This document shows, piece after piece, positions 33,115 to 43,400 of a stretch of 64,000 nt of DNA. The DNA lies in the NCBI GenBank assembly GCA_965153355.1, contig OZ231127.1:16554001-16618000 (forward strand), read 5' to 3'. The DNA is from Flaccisagitta enflata (Eukaryota; Chaetognatha; Sagittoidea; Aphragmophora). Under the pieces are notes generated by a model that ran no database searches, was not told the origin of the DNA, and saw only the letters and a list, made by a program, of their open reading frames with translations. The position numbers and the translations under genes were made by a program. The stretch's first letter is position 1. Every line of letters begins with the position of its first letter.

Positions 33115-33764
33115 AGGGCGCTCAAGCGTCATTATGGTCAGCGGTTCCCGATGCCCCATCGATATCATTTAGTACTGTAGTGTTAAGGTAATAGGGCAGC
33201 GGCCCCGGAGGGGTCGATGACCTATGAATCCACACAGGGCAATTTTGTTTTGGGAGGCATGATCTTGGGTCTGAGAGGTCTGATCTGGGGTCCATAAGGT
33301 CTGAGAGGCCTAATTAGGGGTCTGAGAGGCCTGATTTGGGATCCCAGATACCTGATTTGTAGTTTGAGAGGCCTGATTTGGGATCTGGGAGGCCTGATTT
33401 TTAATCAAAGAGGCCTGATTTGGGGTCTAAGAGGCCTGATTTGGGGTCTGAGAGGCCTGATTTGGGGTCTGAGAGGCCTGATTTGAGGTCTGAGAGGCCT
33501 AATTTGGGGTCTGAGAGGCCTGCTGTGAGGTCTGAGAGGCCTGCTTTGAGGTCTGAGAGACCAGATTTGGGGTCTGAAAGGCCTGATTTGGGGTCTGAGA
33601 GGCCTGATTTGGGGTCTAAGAGGCCTGATTTGAGGTCTCAGAGGCCTGCTTTGGGGTCTGAGAGGCCTGATTTGGGGCTTGCGGGGGGGGGGACGTAGAC
33701 ATCAGATCGGAAAAATTGCCCTGTGTGGAACCATAGGTCATCGACCCCTCCAGGGCCGCTGCCC
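33115..33764 (-). mobile_element. M3 element with 21-bp tandem repeat
   Basis: Inverted arms GGGCAGCGGCCCCGGAGGG at 33194 and GGGCCGCTGCCC ending at 33764, each followed inward by GATGACCTATG and AGGGCAATTTT. The tail (ATGGTCAGCGGTTCCCGATG) lies to the left. The core is about 21 units of TCTGAGAGGCCTGATTTGGGG. Confidence 0.88.
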
Positions 33765-33851
33765 AAAAAGGAGAATGCACAAATATGAGATCAGCTATGG
33801 CAATCTAATGTAAATATCCCCATTGATGCAGCAGTTCCCCTTTTGGATTTT

Positions 33852-34002
33852 TAGTTGCGGACACGCAACTCTATAAGAGGCTTTGTCCGTCCGTCCGTCC
33901 GTCCGTCCGTCGGTCGGTGAGCACGAGTCGAAAAGTGTGAAAACGCGCATTTCCGCTCCTGCCCACCCGTCCGCAACTGGTGGCCGTGTATCCGGCCTTG
34001 TT
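33852..34002 (+). mobile_element. HINE-like element, GTTGCGGAC subfamily, complete
   Basis: 151 bp: AGTTGCGGACACGCAACT, TATAAGAGGC, about seven GTCC/GTCG units, GTCCGCAACT, GGCCGTGTATCCGGCCTTGTT. A textbook copy. Confidence 0.93.
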
Positions 34003-34095
34003 AACTTCTTCTTTTATACTTGATTTTCGTGAGTTCCTTCAAAATCAACATTATCCACCCTGAAGAAAAAAATAATGAAAAGTGAGGTCAACACT

Positions 34096-34257
34096 AACAA
34101 GGCCAGATACACCGCAATCCAGTCGCGGACAGTTGGGCAGGAGCAGTAATATAAAAAAAACCGCAATTCAAAAATGTGACGGACAGACAGACGGATATAC
34201 CGACATACTGACATACCGACCAACGTGGCAAGGTGTAGAGTCGCGTGTCTGCGACTA
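34096..34257 (-). mobile_element. HINE-like element, GTCGCGGAC subfamily
   Basis: 162 bp in reverse: AACAAGGCCAGATACACCGC, CAGTCGCGGACAG, GACAGACAGACGG, GTCGCGTGTCTGCGACTA. Confidence 0.88.
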
Positions 34258-34337
34258 AAAATGTGCAAGCCATTGACCGCTTCCGAATTGTTGGGTGGGA
34301 TAGCCACTCATATCTGAACTGTAGAATAAAATACTCC

Positions 34338-34338
<1 letters not shown>

Positions 34339-34386
<48 letters not shown>
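34339..34386. repeat. (AC)n microsatellite
   Basis: About 24 AC units followed by CGCGCGCG. A shorter AC tract lies at 34580-34598. Confidence 0.95.
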
Positions 34387-34388
<2 letters not shown>

Positions 34389-34497
34389 GCGCGCTTACAC
34401 ACACAAAGGTTTATACCATGCATGATCCTCATTGCTTGTTTTTCTTGCGTGGATCTTTGCCGAGTGCTTAGTCGATGCCACCTGCAATGAACGAATA

Positions 34498-34726
34498 CAC
34501 GTGATGCGGGGTCACAATATCGTTGCTGACAGGTAAGCAGGGGCATCCAACCTCCCGTCTCACCCCAACCCCCCTCCAACACACACACACACACACAAAC
34601 AACATCAACTGCAGCATCCTAAATATGCGTTTTACGCGTTTTACGCGTTTTACGCGTTTTCAACTCGAGCGTGACAATTGTGTGTGACGGATGGACAAAG
34701 CCTCATACAGTTGGGAGTCCGCAATC
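34498..34726 (-). mobile_element. HINE-like element, TGTGACCCC-end subfamily, decayed
   Basis: Reverse: GTGATGCGGGGTCACAATATCG, GGGCATCCAACCTCC, then four CGTTTTACG 10-bp units (34626-34660), TCGAGCGTGAC, GACGGATGGAC, GGAGTCCGCAATC. Confidence 0.6.
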
Positions 34727-34778
34727 AAAAAGTAAAAAGGGGACTGATTGATCAACTGAATACTTCAACTGTGAAGAC

Positions 34779-34925
34779 AACAAGGCTGGATACACGGCTA
34801 CCCTAGTCGCAGGTGGGTGGAAAGGAGCAGTAATGATTGACCAACAAACTGACGGACTGATGGACCAAGTACCAATGGACCAACAGTCCGATGGAGTGGG
34901 TTGTAGAGTCGCTTGCACGCGACTA
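34779..34925 (-). mobile_element. HINE-like element, GTCGCGTGC subfamily
   Basis: 147 bp in reverse: AACAAGGCTGGATACACGGC, TAGTCGCAGGTGG, GACCAAGTACCAATGGACC, GTCGCTTGCACGCGACTA. A further 5' fragment lies at about 34995-35060. Confidence 0.82.
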
Positions 34926-35209
34926 AAAACTGATAACAAGTAATGCGGGTTACACATCTTAGACTCACACAAACCGCTCGCAGTTCAAGAATTGGATGAA
35001 CCAACCTACCGACCTACCGACCTACGAACCTATACAGCAAGGCAGTTGCGTGTCCGTGTTTTGAAGCAATCTGCTGGTTCAACAATCGCGATCAATTGCC
35101 GTGTTCACCTCTGTTTTTCCAGAAAAAAAAGTCAATTAGGTGTATCACTTTAACAGCCTGATCAAACATCCATGGAACGACCTATCCCACAAGGGAATGA
35201 GTTAAGTAA

Positions 35210-35452
35210 GGGCCTGTTTCTAGTCGTGACAATCACGTTTTTAACGGGCCACTCGGTCGCTCGCTACGTTTGTTCGCTCGCACCGCTCACTCCGCTCACT
35301 CGCTCCGCTTCGCTACGTGCTCCGTTCACAGGCTCGCTCACTCACTTTGCTCACTCCCTCGCGGGACAGTTGAAATTCATGAATCTGTGTTCACGCTGTA
35401 ATCGCGATCAATGGGTAGGATCGAATTCGCTGTTGTCACTAGAAACACGCCC
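35210..35452. mobile_element. M2 MITE (GGGCGTGTTTCTAGT family), copy a
   Basis: 243 bp. GGGCCTGTTTCTAGT at the left, ACTAGAAACACGCCC at the right. The interior is rich in CGCTCACTCGCTCC-type octamers and has AAATTCATGAAT near the right. No open frame. Confidence 0.85.
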
Positions 35453-35777
35453 TTAGTATGAGAATGGAGGTAGCAAGCGAGTGAACCAGGCTAGTGAACT
35501 AATGTAGGAAGCAAGTGAATGGCCATATCAAAGCGACTGTCTTGTGTGGATACAGGCCCTCTAAGACCCTCACCAGTCCGCCGAAATTGCCGGAATTATG
35601 GCAAGATGTCAACGCCGTCATTGTAGGGCGCAGATGGGAAGCAGCAGCAAAAAGCCGACATATGTCATCGCGGTAGTCGCCTTGCTGTTGGAGACGACGT
35701 CAATGTTGGAACCTGAATGAGTTATTGATACGCGTAGCCGTAGGAGAGAGAGAGAGGAACTCACACACAAATACACA

Positions 35778-35966
<189 letters not shown>

Positions 35967-35969
35967 ACA

Positions 35970-37310
35970 GGTCTTTACTATTGTGTACATTGCTGCCGTG
36001 CGTGTTAAATCCCGCTAACGATATCAAATTGAGTAGATCTTTACTTTGTCTTTTGTCAACGTAAGATGTGCGCTGCCTGCATAGAACGAAACATATCTTC
36101 TCATTGTTTCTCCATTGGTCAGTTTGCATATTTGTTATTTCCATCTGTGTCTGTCTGTCCCTGTGTGTCTCTCTCAAACTCGGTCTGGCTGTCGTTTTAC
36201 ATCAATCTGTCTCTATATTTCTCCTTCTTTCTAGTCGCGCAACTCTTTGACAGTCTTACGGTTTATCGATCCATTGGTCCATTGGTCCTCTTTCATGAAC
36301 GGGGCAAGTGGAGATCTGTCTCCTTACCGAATTTACTATGCGTTGTCAGACAAACAGATTTGTTGCTTTCCATACAATTGGCGTTGATCTGTTCCTTTAC
36401 CAATTCATCCTTGAAAAAAAAAAAAACTTTTGCTTTTGCGGAGCAAAAGTTTCTATAAGCGAAATCTACCAAAGCTTCAGTGATTGTCATGGAGACCTTT
36501 TGTTTACAAACAAGGTGACTCGGCTTGTGATTGATGCAAAGAGATTCTTTACTATATGAGAATCATTACATGATAAGCCACAGTAGGAACCACGCAAACT
36601 TTAGCTGTCATTTATTACTAGACGGCTGTCACTAGCAAGCTGAAACTTATGCTGCAAACAAGAGGTGTAGTAATCTTTCTTTTTACAGCCTCATTTTTAC
36701 CTTGATGCTTTTACAGTGAAACTCGGTTATTCCATACTTCTGAACGAATCCCCGCTGTAAATGAATGGTAATCGACACTTACATGACATCTGTCACAAAA
36801 AAAATATTTTCAACATGAACCATGGCTTATAAAGGCTAATTTTTTGTATAAACATAAAAAGACATATTTGATCCTGGATTGACTTTTGATACAACTTAAA
36901 CATGCCCTCACATCATCTATAATATTTATTGGTAATGCTACATAATGTCATTCACTCCTTAAGCAAAAAATAGGATAGGTTAAGTAAAAATAGGATAATC
37001 AGGCGCAAATATGGGCAGTAACCAGGCTTATAGAGATGACGATGGAACATACAGAAGTGGAAGCTATTCAATTTTCTGTCCCCTGTCCATGCACAGACCC
37101 CACACCCCACCACCCTGCACTCAAACCCCCCATACCCAGCCAAGAAACCAGCCCTTGCATGAAAAAATGCCGGAAACTACAGTACGTTGGAAGCAATACG
37201 AATAGGGCAAGAGGGCTTCCCACAGTTTCCATGACCAGTACTCTACTGATATCCTTGATATTCCATGAGCTAGGGAATCTGTTGTTGTGTTCTTGTTGTT
37301 GCTTGGTTAG
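35970..37310. other. No gene supported
   Basis: Mostly unique sequence. 36232-36250 has a CTAGTCGCGCAACTCT scrap of a HINE-like 5' end. Overlapping open frames around 37011-37415 are in conflicting frames without splice support. Confidence 0.4.
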
Positions 37311-37316
37311 CATTTC

Positions 37317-38134
37317 TAGTTGCGGACACGCAACTCTACAAGAGGCTTTGACCGTCCGTTGGTCCGTCCGTCGGTCCATCCGTTTGTGAACACGAGTCGA
37401 AAAGTGGGAAAACAAACGTTTTAGAAGCTTTTTGTGTACAGGGTGTTCAATCTCAAAGTCGGAAAAGTAAAAAGCTTACATTTCTAAACGCACTAAGTCA
37501 GTGATTTCAAACCATTTTTCTCTTGTAGTATTATGTTTGACGTTTTTTGTGTACAAATTTTATTGGTCTAGCTTAAATGGTTTGTCCACAACATCAATTT
37601 GAATTTAAAACAAGTATTTACAGTTGAAGCTCAAAAACTCATATTTTCATCAACATTGTTTTTCAATATTCTGCCTTTGATTCTTAAACGGCTTGATAAC
37701 CGGTGCCAGATTGATCTCAGATGTAAACATTTTCAAATTGTACCTAATTTGAGTCCAATCTGGAGTTTTTACTTCGATTTTTCAGAAATTATAGCAATTT
37801 TAAGAAAAACTATCATGATTAAAAAGAAGAGTTTTTTAGCACAAACTTGATACAGTTGTTTTACTTAAAAGTAATATTGTGAACAAACTATGAAGGCTAG
37901 ACCAATGAAATTTTTACACAAAAAATGTCAATCATATTACTACAAGAGAAAAATGATTTGAAATCACTGACTGGTTGTGTTTAAAAATGTAAGCTTTTTA
38001 CTTTTCCGACTTTGAGATTGAACACGGGGTATGTGTGTGTGGGAAGGGGATTGGATGGGGTGTTGGGTGTGGATGGGTGTGAGCCGCCCCCACCCACCCG
38101 TCCGCAACGATATTGTGACCCCGCGTCACTTGTT
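37317..38134 (+). mobile_element. HINE-like element with alternative 3' end, split by a MITE
   Basis: 5' AGTTGCGGACACGCAACT, ACAAGAGGC, GTCCGTCGGTCC, GAAAAGTGGGAAAAC; interrupted at 37439-38029; 3' CCGTCCGCAACGATATTG, then hairpin GTGACCCCGCGTCAC and TTGTT. The 3' subterminal repeat is conserved although the tail differs. Confidence 0.85.
37439..38029. mobile_element. Tc1/mariner-like MITE, 591 bp
   Basis: TA-CAGGGTGTTCAATCTCAAAG at the left and CTTTGAGATTGAACACGGGG-TA at the right, with inverted arms of about 150 bp (CGGAAAAGTAAAAAGC, AGTCAGTGATTTCAAA, CTCTTGTAGTA and complements). No transposase. Inserted in the HINE-like core. Confidence 0.9.
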
Positions 38135-38328
38135 TCATTACTTCCCCTGCGCATCCGCACGCAACTTGGGTCGCCTTGTTTTTAGGTGCGCCATAGCACC
38201 TCTGTAAGAGGCTCTGTCTGTCGGTCGGTTGGTTGGTTGGTTGGTCGGTCTGTAACGCTCAAGTTGAAAATCTTGAAAATAAGCAAAAAATCACTGGAAA
38301 TTATTCAGAAATATGCTAGGATGTTTAT
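38135..38328 (+). mobile_element. HINE-like fragments in tandem
   Basis: 38135-38180 is an orphan 3' end (CGCACGCAACTTGGG, CGCCTTGTT). 38183 starts another copy with AGGTGCGCCATAGCACCTC and a GTCGGTTGGTTGG tract; this one breaks off at 38328, where the next element begins. Confidence 0.7.
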
Positions 38329-38868
38329 TAGATGCGCCATAGCACCTCTATGAGAAGCTCTGTCCGTCCGTCCATCCGTCGGTCACGCTCGAATGAAAAA
38401 TTGCTGAAAATGTTTGAAATCAATAGAAAATTCATTTCGGTCATCATTGATGATACTCATCATTTCATTCACTAATATAATCAGCTACGGTTAGGTCGGA
38501 TAGAGCTGGGGATAGGTCGGGTAGGTCTGGTGAAAGGTCGGATAGGTCTTTGGATAGGTCTGATAGAGCTGGGGATAGGTCTGATAGAGCTGGTGATAGG
38601 TCTGATAGAGCTCGGGAAAGGTCTGAAAGAGCTCGGTTAGGCCTAATAGATCTCGGGATAGGTGTGATAGAACTAGGAATGGTCTGATAGAGCTAGGGAT
38701 AGGTCCAATAGAGCTAAGGATAGCTACGGATTAATAACGCCCGGCGGGAAAGGTCTGATAGAGCTAGGAATGGTCTGATAGAGCTAGGGATAGGTCTGAT
38801 GGAGCTAGGGATAGCTATGAATTAATAACGCTCGGCGCACCGTCTTGGCCCGTGTATCCGGCCTTGTT
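38329..38868 (+). mobile_element. HINE-like element with 21-bp repeats, uninterrupted
   Basis: 540 bp. AGATGCGCCATAGCACCTC, (GTCC)n, ATTTCGGTCATCATTGATG, about 15 units of GGTCTGATAGAGCTAGGGAT, GGCGCACCGTC matching the 5' arm, CGTGTATCCGGCCTTGTT. It is the empty-site relative of the copy broken by the PLE at 19142-24083. Confidence 0.92.
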
Positions 38869-38884
38869 CTTTACTTATTAGTGT

Positions 38885-38930
38885 CTATCTTTCTTTCTTT
38901 CTTTCCTTCTTTCTTTCTTTCTTTCTTTCT
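38885..38930. repeat. (TTCT)n microsatellite
   Basis: About 11 CTTT units with one CCTT change. Confidence 0.9.
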
Positions 38931-38934
38931 TACT

Positions 38935-39440
38935 CTCTCCTTTCTGATAAATCCCTGCAACTCTGTAAGGTCTGTCCAACTGCCTGTCTGTCCATCTGTC
39001 CATTTGTCCATCCATCTATCTACCCATCCATCTGTCAAGGCGCTGTCCGAGTTCTGAATTGGTTCATGTCACTCCTGCATTTGAGAAAATTTAGTAAGAA
39101 CAACTGTGATAGCATCAGACTTATGCAAATATTTATGATAAAAGATATGAGATGATTCTCTAGTAAGGCTGGGATACCAAAAACAGAAACGGGACAAATC
39201 AGTCCTCAGTTGCATCAGTCCACCATTTGACAAAATTGACATACTAGTCGCTTAAGGAGTCACGTGCACAATCTATAAGACTATAACCAAAAGACAAAGG
39301 TGTCGAATTATGAAACTGATTTTCATATGTGGGTGTGGTTAGGTGTTTGTCCTCGATTTTATGTGTGGGCGTGGATAGGTATTTGTCCCGAGGTTTTCTG
39401 TCCTCGATTTTACATTTGCGCTCGACTTGAGTTTCGTTGC
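38935..39440. other. No gene seen
   Basis: 38980-39035 carries a CTGTCCATC-type tract resembling an eroded HINE-like microsatellite. 39330-39420 repeats GTGGGCGTGGTTAGGT-type sequence twice. Nothing coding. Confidence 0.45.
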
Positions 39441-39446
39441 AATTTT

Positions 39447-39936
39447 TAGTCGCGTGCTACGCGACTTTATAAGCCGTTGGTCTGTCGGTCCGTCGGACGG
39501 TTGGCTGGTTGAACGGTCAGTTGGTCAGTCCGGAACAAAGTGGTTTAAAAGTTGTTTTAATCGTTTTTAACAGTGCTTTCACGCTCAAGGAGGAAAATAT
39601 GATAATAGTGCTTTTTTAATGAATAAACCACTATAAACAGGATTTCTTCCTTGATGGTGAAATCACTGCAAGACATTTTATAGGTTTTAGGGCATTGATA
39701 AGCTGGTTGGTCAGTCTGTCAGTCAGTGTATCAGTCTATTGATCAGTCCGTCCATCATAAAGTTCTTTCAAAGGCTTTTTATCGCATTTCTTATGCCTCT
39801 GAGTAGTGACAAGAAATGTGGAGTAGTGAACAGTCGTTCTTTTAGTGTTTCTGAAAAAAAAAATTGTTTGTCTGTCTGTCTGCCTGGCAATTTTTGAAAG
39901 TGCCGACGCACGCGACTTAGGTCTAATGACCTTGTT
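39447..39936 (+). mobile_element. HINE-like element, GTCGCGTGCTACGCGACT subfamily, long
   Basis: 490 bp. Perfect palindrome AGTCGCGTGCTACGCGACT, two microsatellite blocks (39478-39530 and 39708-39760), 3' CGCACGCGACTTAGG and GACCTTGTT. The two blocks suggest a duplication or an eroded nested copy. Confidence 0.75.
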
Positions 39937-40111
39937 TTTTCGCTATTTACAGTGTTTTATTCAATTTGAGAGAAAACGGTTCCTCTTCCTCATCCTTCTT
40001 CCTCCTCCACGGCAATGGGTTTCATATCAACGTCCTCATTCTCCAATTGGCGTTTGTTGTCATCGTCAAAATTGTTTGTCTATTTCCTTGTCGTAGTCAT
40101 CAAATTTTGAT

Positions 40112-40454
40112 TTAACGACGCTGAAGATGCATTTTTGGCGTGTCGTAATTCAGCTGATCGATGGATCTCTTGATTGGATTTTTAGGCGCTAAATCGTAAG
40201 TTTCTTCCGGTCCTCTAGTGAGAGATGTTGACGATTCCGGCAGTCTGACTGAATGGAAAAAACTCCGCTTTGGCACTCCTCTTCCCCCTAATGCGCTCTC
40301 TTCTCCGTTCCCGCTCATTTTCGCTCGCTCATTTTGTATCCGTTTTGTAAATTTTTGTCGTCTTATGCAAAAAACTAGGGTGCCGGTAACTATAGCGGCA
40401 ATTACGACGACTACGCCGATGACGACGATGGCCCAAAGGAAGGCATCCATTTTC
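40112..40454 (-). CDS. Last exon: membrane helix and cytoplasmic tail
   Basis: The acceptor is TTATTTTTGCCAG. One base completes a Trp codon, then K and MDAFLWAIVVIGVVVV begin the helix, followed by the stop-transfer FCIRRQKFTKR. The tail ends PKMHLQRR-stop. Read alone from that ATG it would be a 112-residue single-span protein, which is the alternative reading. A HINE-like copy sits 28 bp upstream, in the intron. Confidence 0.7.
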
Positions 40455-43400
40455 CTGGCAAAAATAACAACGCAGAGAGAAAATAAGGCCGGATACACGG
40501 CTACCCTAGTCGCATGCGGGTGGGCAGGAGCAGTGCTGGAGAAGGTCACTAAGGCATCTGGGCAGGAGCGGTATGCTCAAAAAGCTTAAAAACGCTAAAA
40601 AAGTAAAAAGGGGACCAACTAACCAACCAACTGACCAACCGACGGACCGACATAGCACGCGACTAAAAAGCAGGGAACCACATAAGAGACCGTCTTTACT
40701 AACTATGTGATACCGGGCTTGGTCATACTCATGGTCATGAGTCAAGCTATTTTGCTTTGAAAAGTACCTAATTATCAAAAAAAATCAAGAAAATGCAGCT
40801 CATTCAAAGTCAGCTGCTGCTATTGCTTCAATGAACTTTGAATTTTCATAAGCAGGGATGCCTACCAAAAGGCGATGAGGGCTCTGCAGGGTCCACGAAC
40901 TACGGCTCCCGTGAGGCGGACGTCTTTTGCCAAAACGTGGACTCTCTCTCGGGTGCTGAAGAGACGAACCTCCAGCGTCTCACCGTCATCGTCGACGCCA
41001 ACAACGTCGCCTTCACGCCAAACGCCTTCGTGAAGCGCCAAGACGTTCTTGTCGACGAGGCTTCCAAGTGGATCCTGAATGGGTTCGTCGAGGACGATCC
41101 TGCTTAACTCCTTGTTGTCGACGAGATCGATCCATATGCCGTGTTTTTCGCCCCAATTGGTTTGTTTGCCGTCGCGGTTGTGGAAGGTCGATTTGGCTTC
41201 GTAGGTAAAAGATGTGAGCCTCCCGTCGTAAAATCGTCGACAATCGGGTGAAGAAGAAGAAGACGAAGAAGAGGTAGACGTAGAAAAAGAAGAGGAAGAA
41301 GAAGAAGAAGAAGAACAAGAAGAAGAAGAAGAAGAAGAAGAAGAAGAAGAAGAAGAAGAAGAAGAAGAAGAAGAAGAAGGAGAAGAAGAAAAAGAAGGAT
41401 AAGAAGAAGAAGAAGCAGCAGAGGAGGAATTATCGATTGGAATATTGGCGTTGTTTTCCTCATCATTTTCGATGTCAGTGAAAAAGATCTCGGCTATTTT
41501 CTGTTGAGCATTTGTTTCTTTACATATCCAATCGATTTTGTTAGATTCCGCCTCTGACTGGGTTGAAGAAAAAAGAAAGCATGAAAGAAGTTGTTTCTTT
41601 TTGGTCGCTGGCTAAGCAACTCTTTAAGAGAGTGTGTGACCGTGTGTCTTTAGATCCGTCAGAGAGTAAGGCGCAGTTTTGGATAACGTGAAATTGACTG
41701 AGATAGTGACTTCTAAGCAATACTGCCTCAGCCAAGCCTCATTGCAGCCCCCGCTTCATCCCAAACTACCCCCGCCCTTCTCCTTCTCCTCCGAAATTTG
41801 GAATTTGTGCATCGAGGCTGTGATTTGAGCCTCGATGCTGTGATTAGAGCCTCGAGGCTGGGATTGGAACCTTGAGGCTTGGATTTTAGTATTAAGGCCA
41901 TGAGACAGATGGACGGATAGAGGAGGAGGAGGAGGAGGCGGAGAAAATTCCCCCTACGTGAAAGCATAGGTCATTAGCCCCAAACTCATCTGCAGGACCA
42001 ATTTTTGCATATGTGTATGCTAGGATGTGGTGGTAAGAGGGGCAGCGGCTGCAAAGGATGACTTATGCATGGCTTAGATTTGAGCATGGAGGCTTGGAAT
42101 TAAACATGGAGGCTGGGATTTAAGTTTTGAGACTGGAATTTGAGCTTAGAGGCTTGGATTTCAACCTCGAGGCTAAGATTTGAGCCTCAAGGCCGGTATA
42201 TAAAACTTGAGGCTGAAATTTGAAACTTGAGGCTGGAATTTGAGCTCAAGGCCGGTATAGGAGCCTCAAGGCCTTGAGGCCGGGATTTTAACCTTGAGGC
42301 TGGGAATTGAGCCTCAAGGTTGGAAATTGAGCCCCAAGGCCCTTGCGGCCGCTGTTGAAGAAGAAAAAGGTAACTTTCAACTTTTTCCCACAAAATAACA
42401 AAAAAACAACAAAAAAACAACACCAACAACAACAACTCCACCACCACCACCACAAGTTAAACAACCCTTACCAACAAAGCCGTCGGATGATGACGAATTT
42501 CGTTGTAGCTCCTATTAAATTCTTGTTTAATCGGTCGTTGCGTCTCATTCAACAAGCAAGTCGGGTCAATGGTGACAACATATGTTGCATTAGTGACCTT
42601 TTCTGACACCACACCTGTTACCCAACAAGTAGATTCGCATCTTTGACCTGGAAATGATTGAAATTAACATTGGACACATCAATTGCCAGGCTCAAAATTT
42701 AATTCATATTCTCCCAGGCAAATATGCTATTAATTATTGTCCCTTTACTGCTCATTCGCCATTGGATAAAATACATGTTTACTACTACTGCTCTTTGACA
42801 TTTGCGGACCCTCGCTGCCACTTATTTCGTGTCACGTGGCACCCCTTTACCCGTTTTCACCCATTTAAACTGAAAAGGGAAATATCATCAGATTCGAACT
42901 TAAACCACAAAGTTTTAAGTTCTGCAACTCAGCAATAAATAATCCAAACCGCCAATCTGCATTAACTGCGTTAACTTAAAGTGGCCGAAAATGACCTAAA
43001 ATGACTGAAAAGACTTAAATTGACTTAAAATGATTTAAAATGACTTGAAATGAACTAAATGGACTCTTTATGATCTAAATTGACTTAAAATGTCCTAAAG
43101 TCATTAAAACGACTTAAATGAGTAAAATGACTACACTGACTTTAAGAGTATATGTTTTCCTAAATTCTAATTCAAGATTCATAGTCCTAGTAAAATTTCC
43201 AATCATTTGATAGGTCACACCATTTGATAGATATATACTTATAATTTTCAATTTCTCTGTCGCCATTGGGAAAATGTTGGTTCAAAATATAAAAAGAAGA
43301 GAAAAGGAACAAAAAAGAATGATTAAAAACTAACATCGAATAGTAAAAAAAAAATTTCTTAAATCTTTGATTCTATCAGGGGACCTAACACCATAGTAAA

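Noticed and set aside
40838-41107. Plus-strand 89-codon open frame
   Set aside because: It is the complement of the minus-strand exon 41557-40866, which has phase-matched splice sites.
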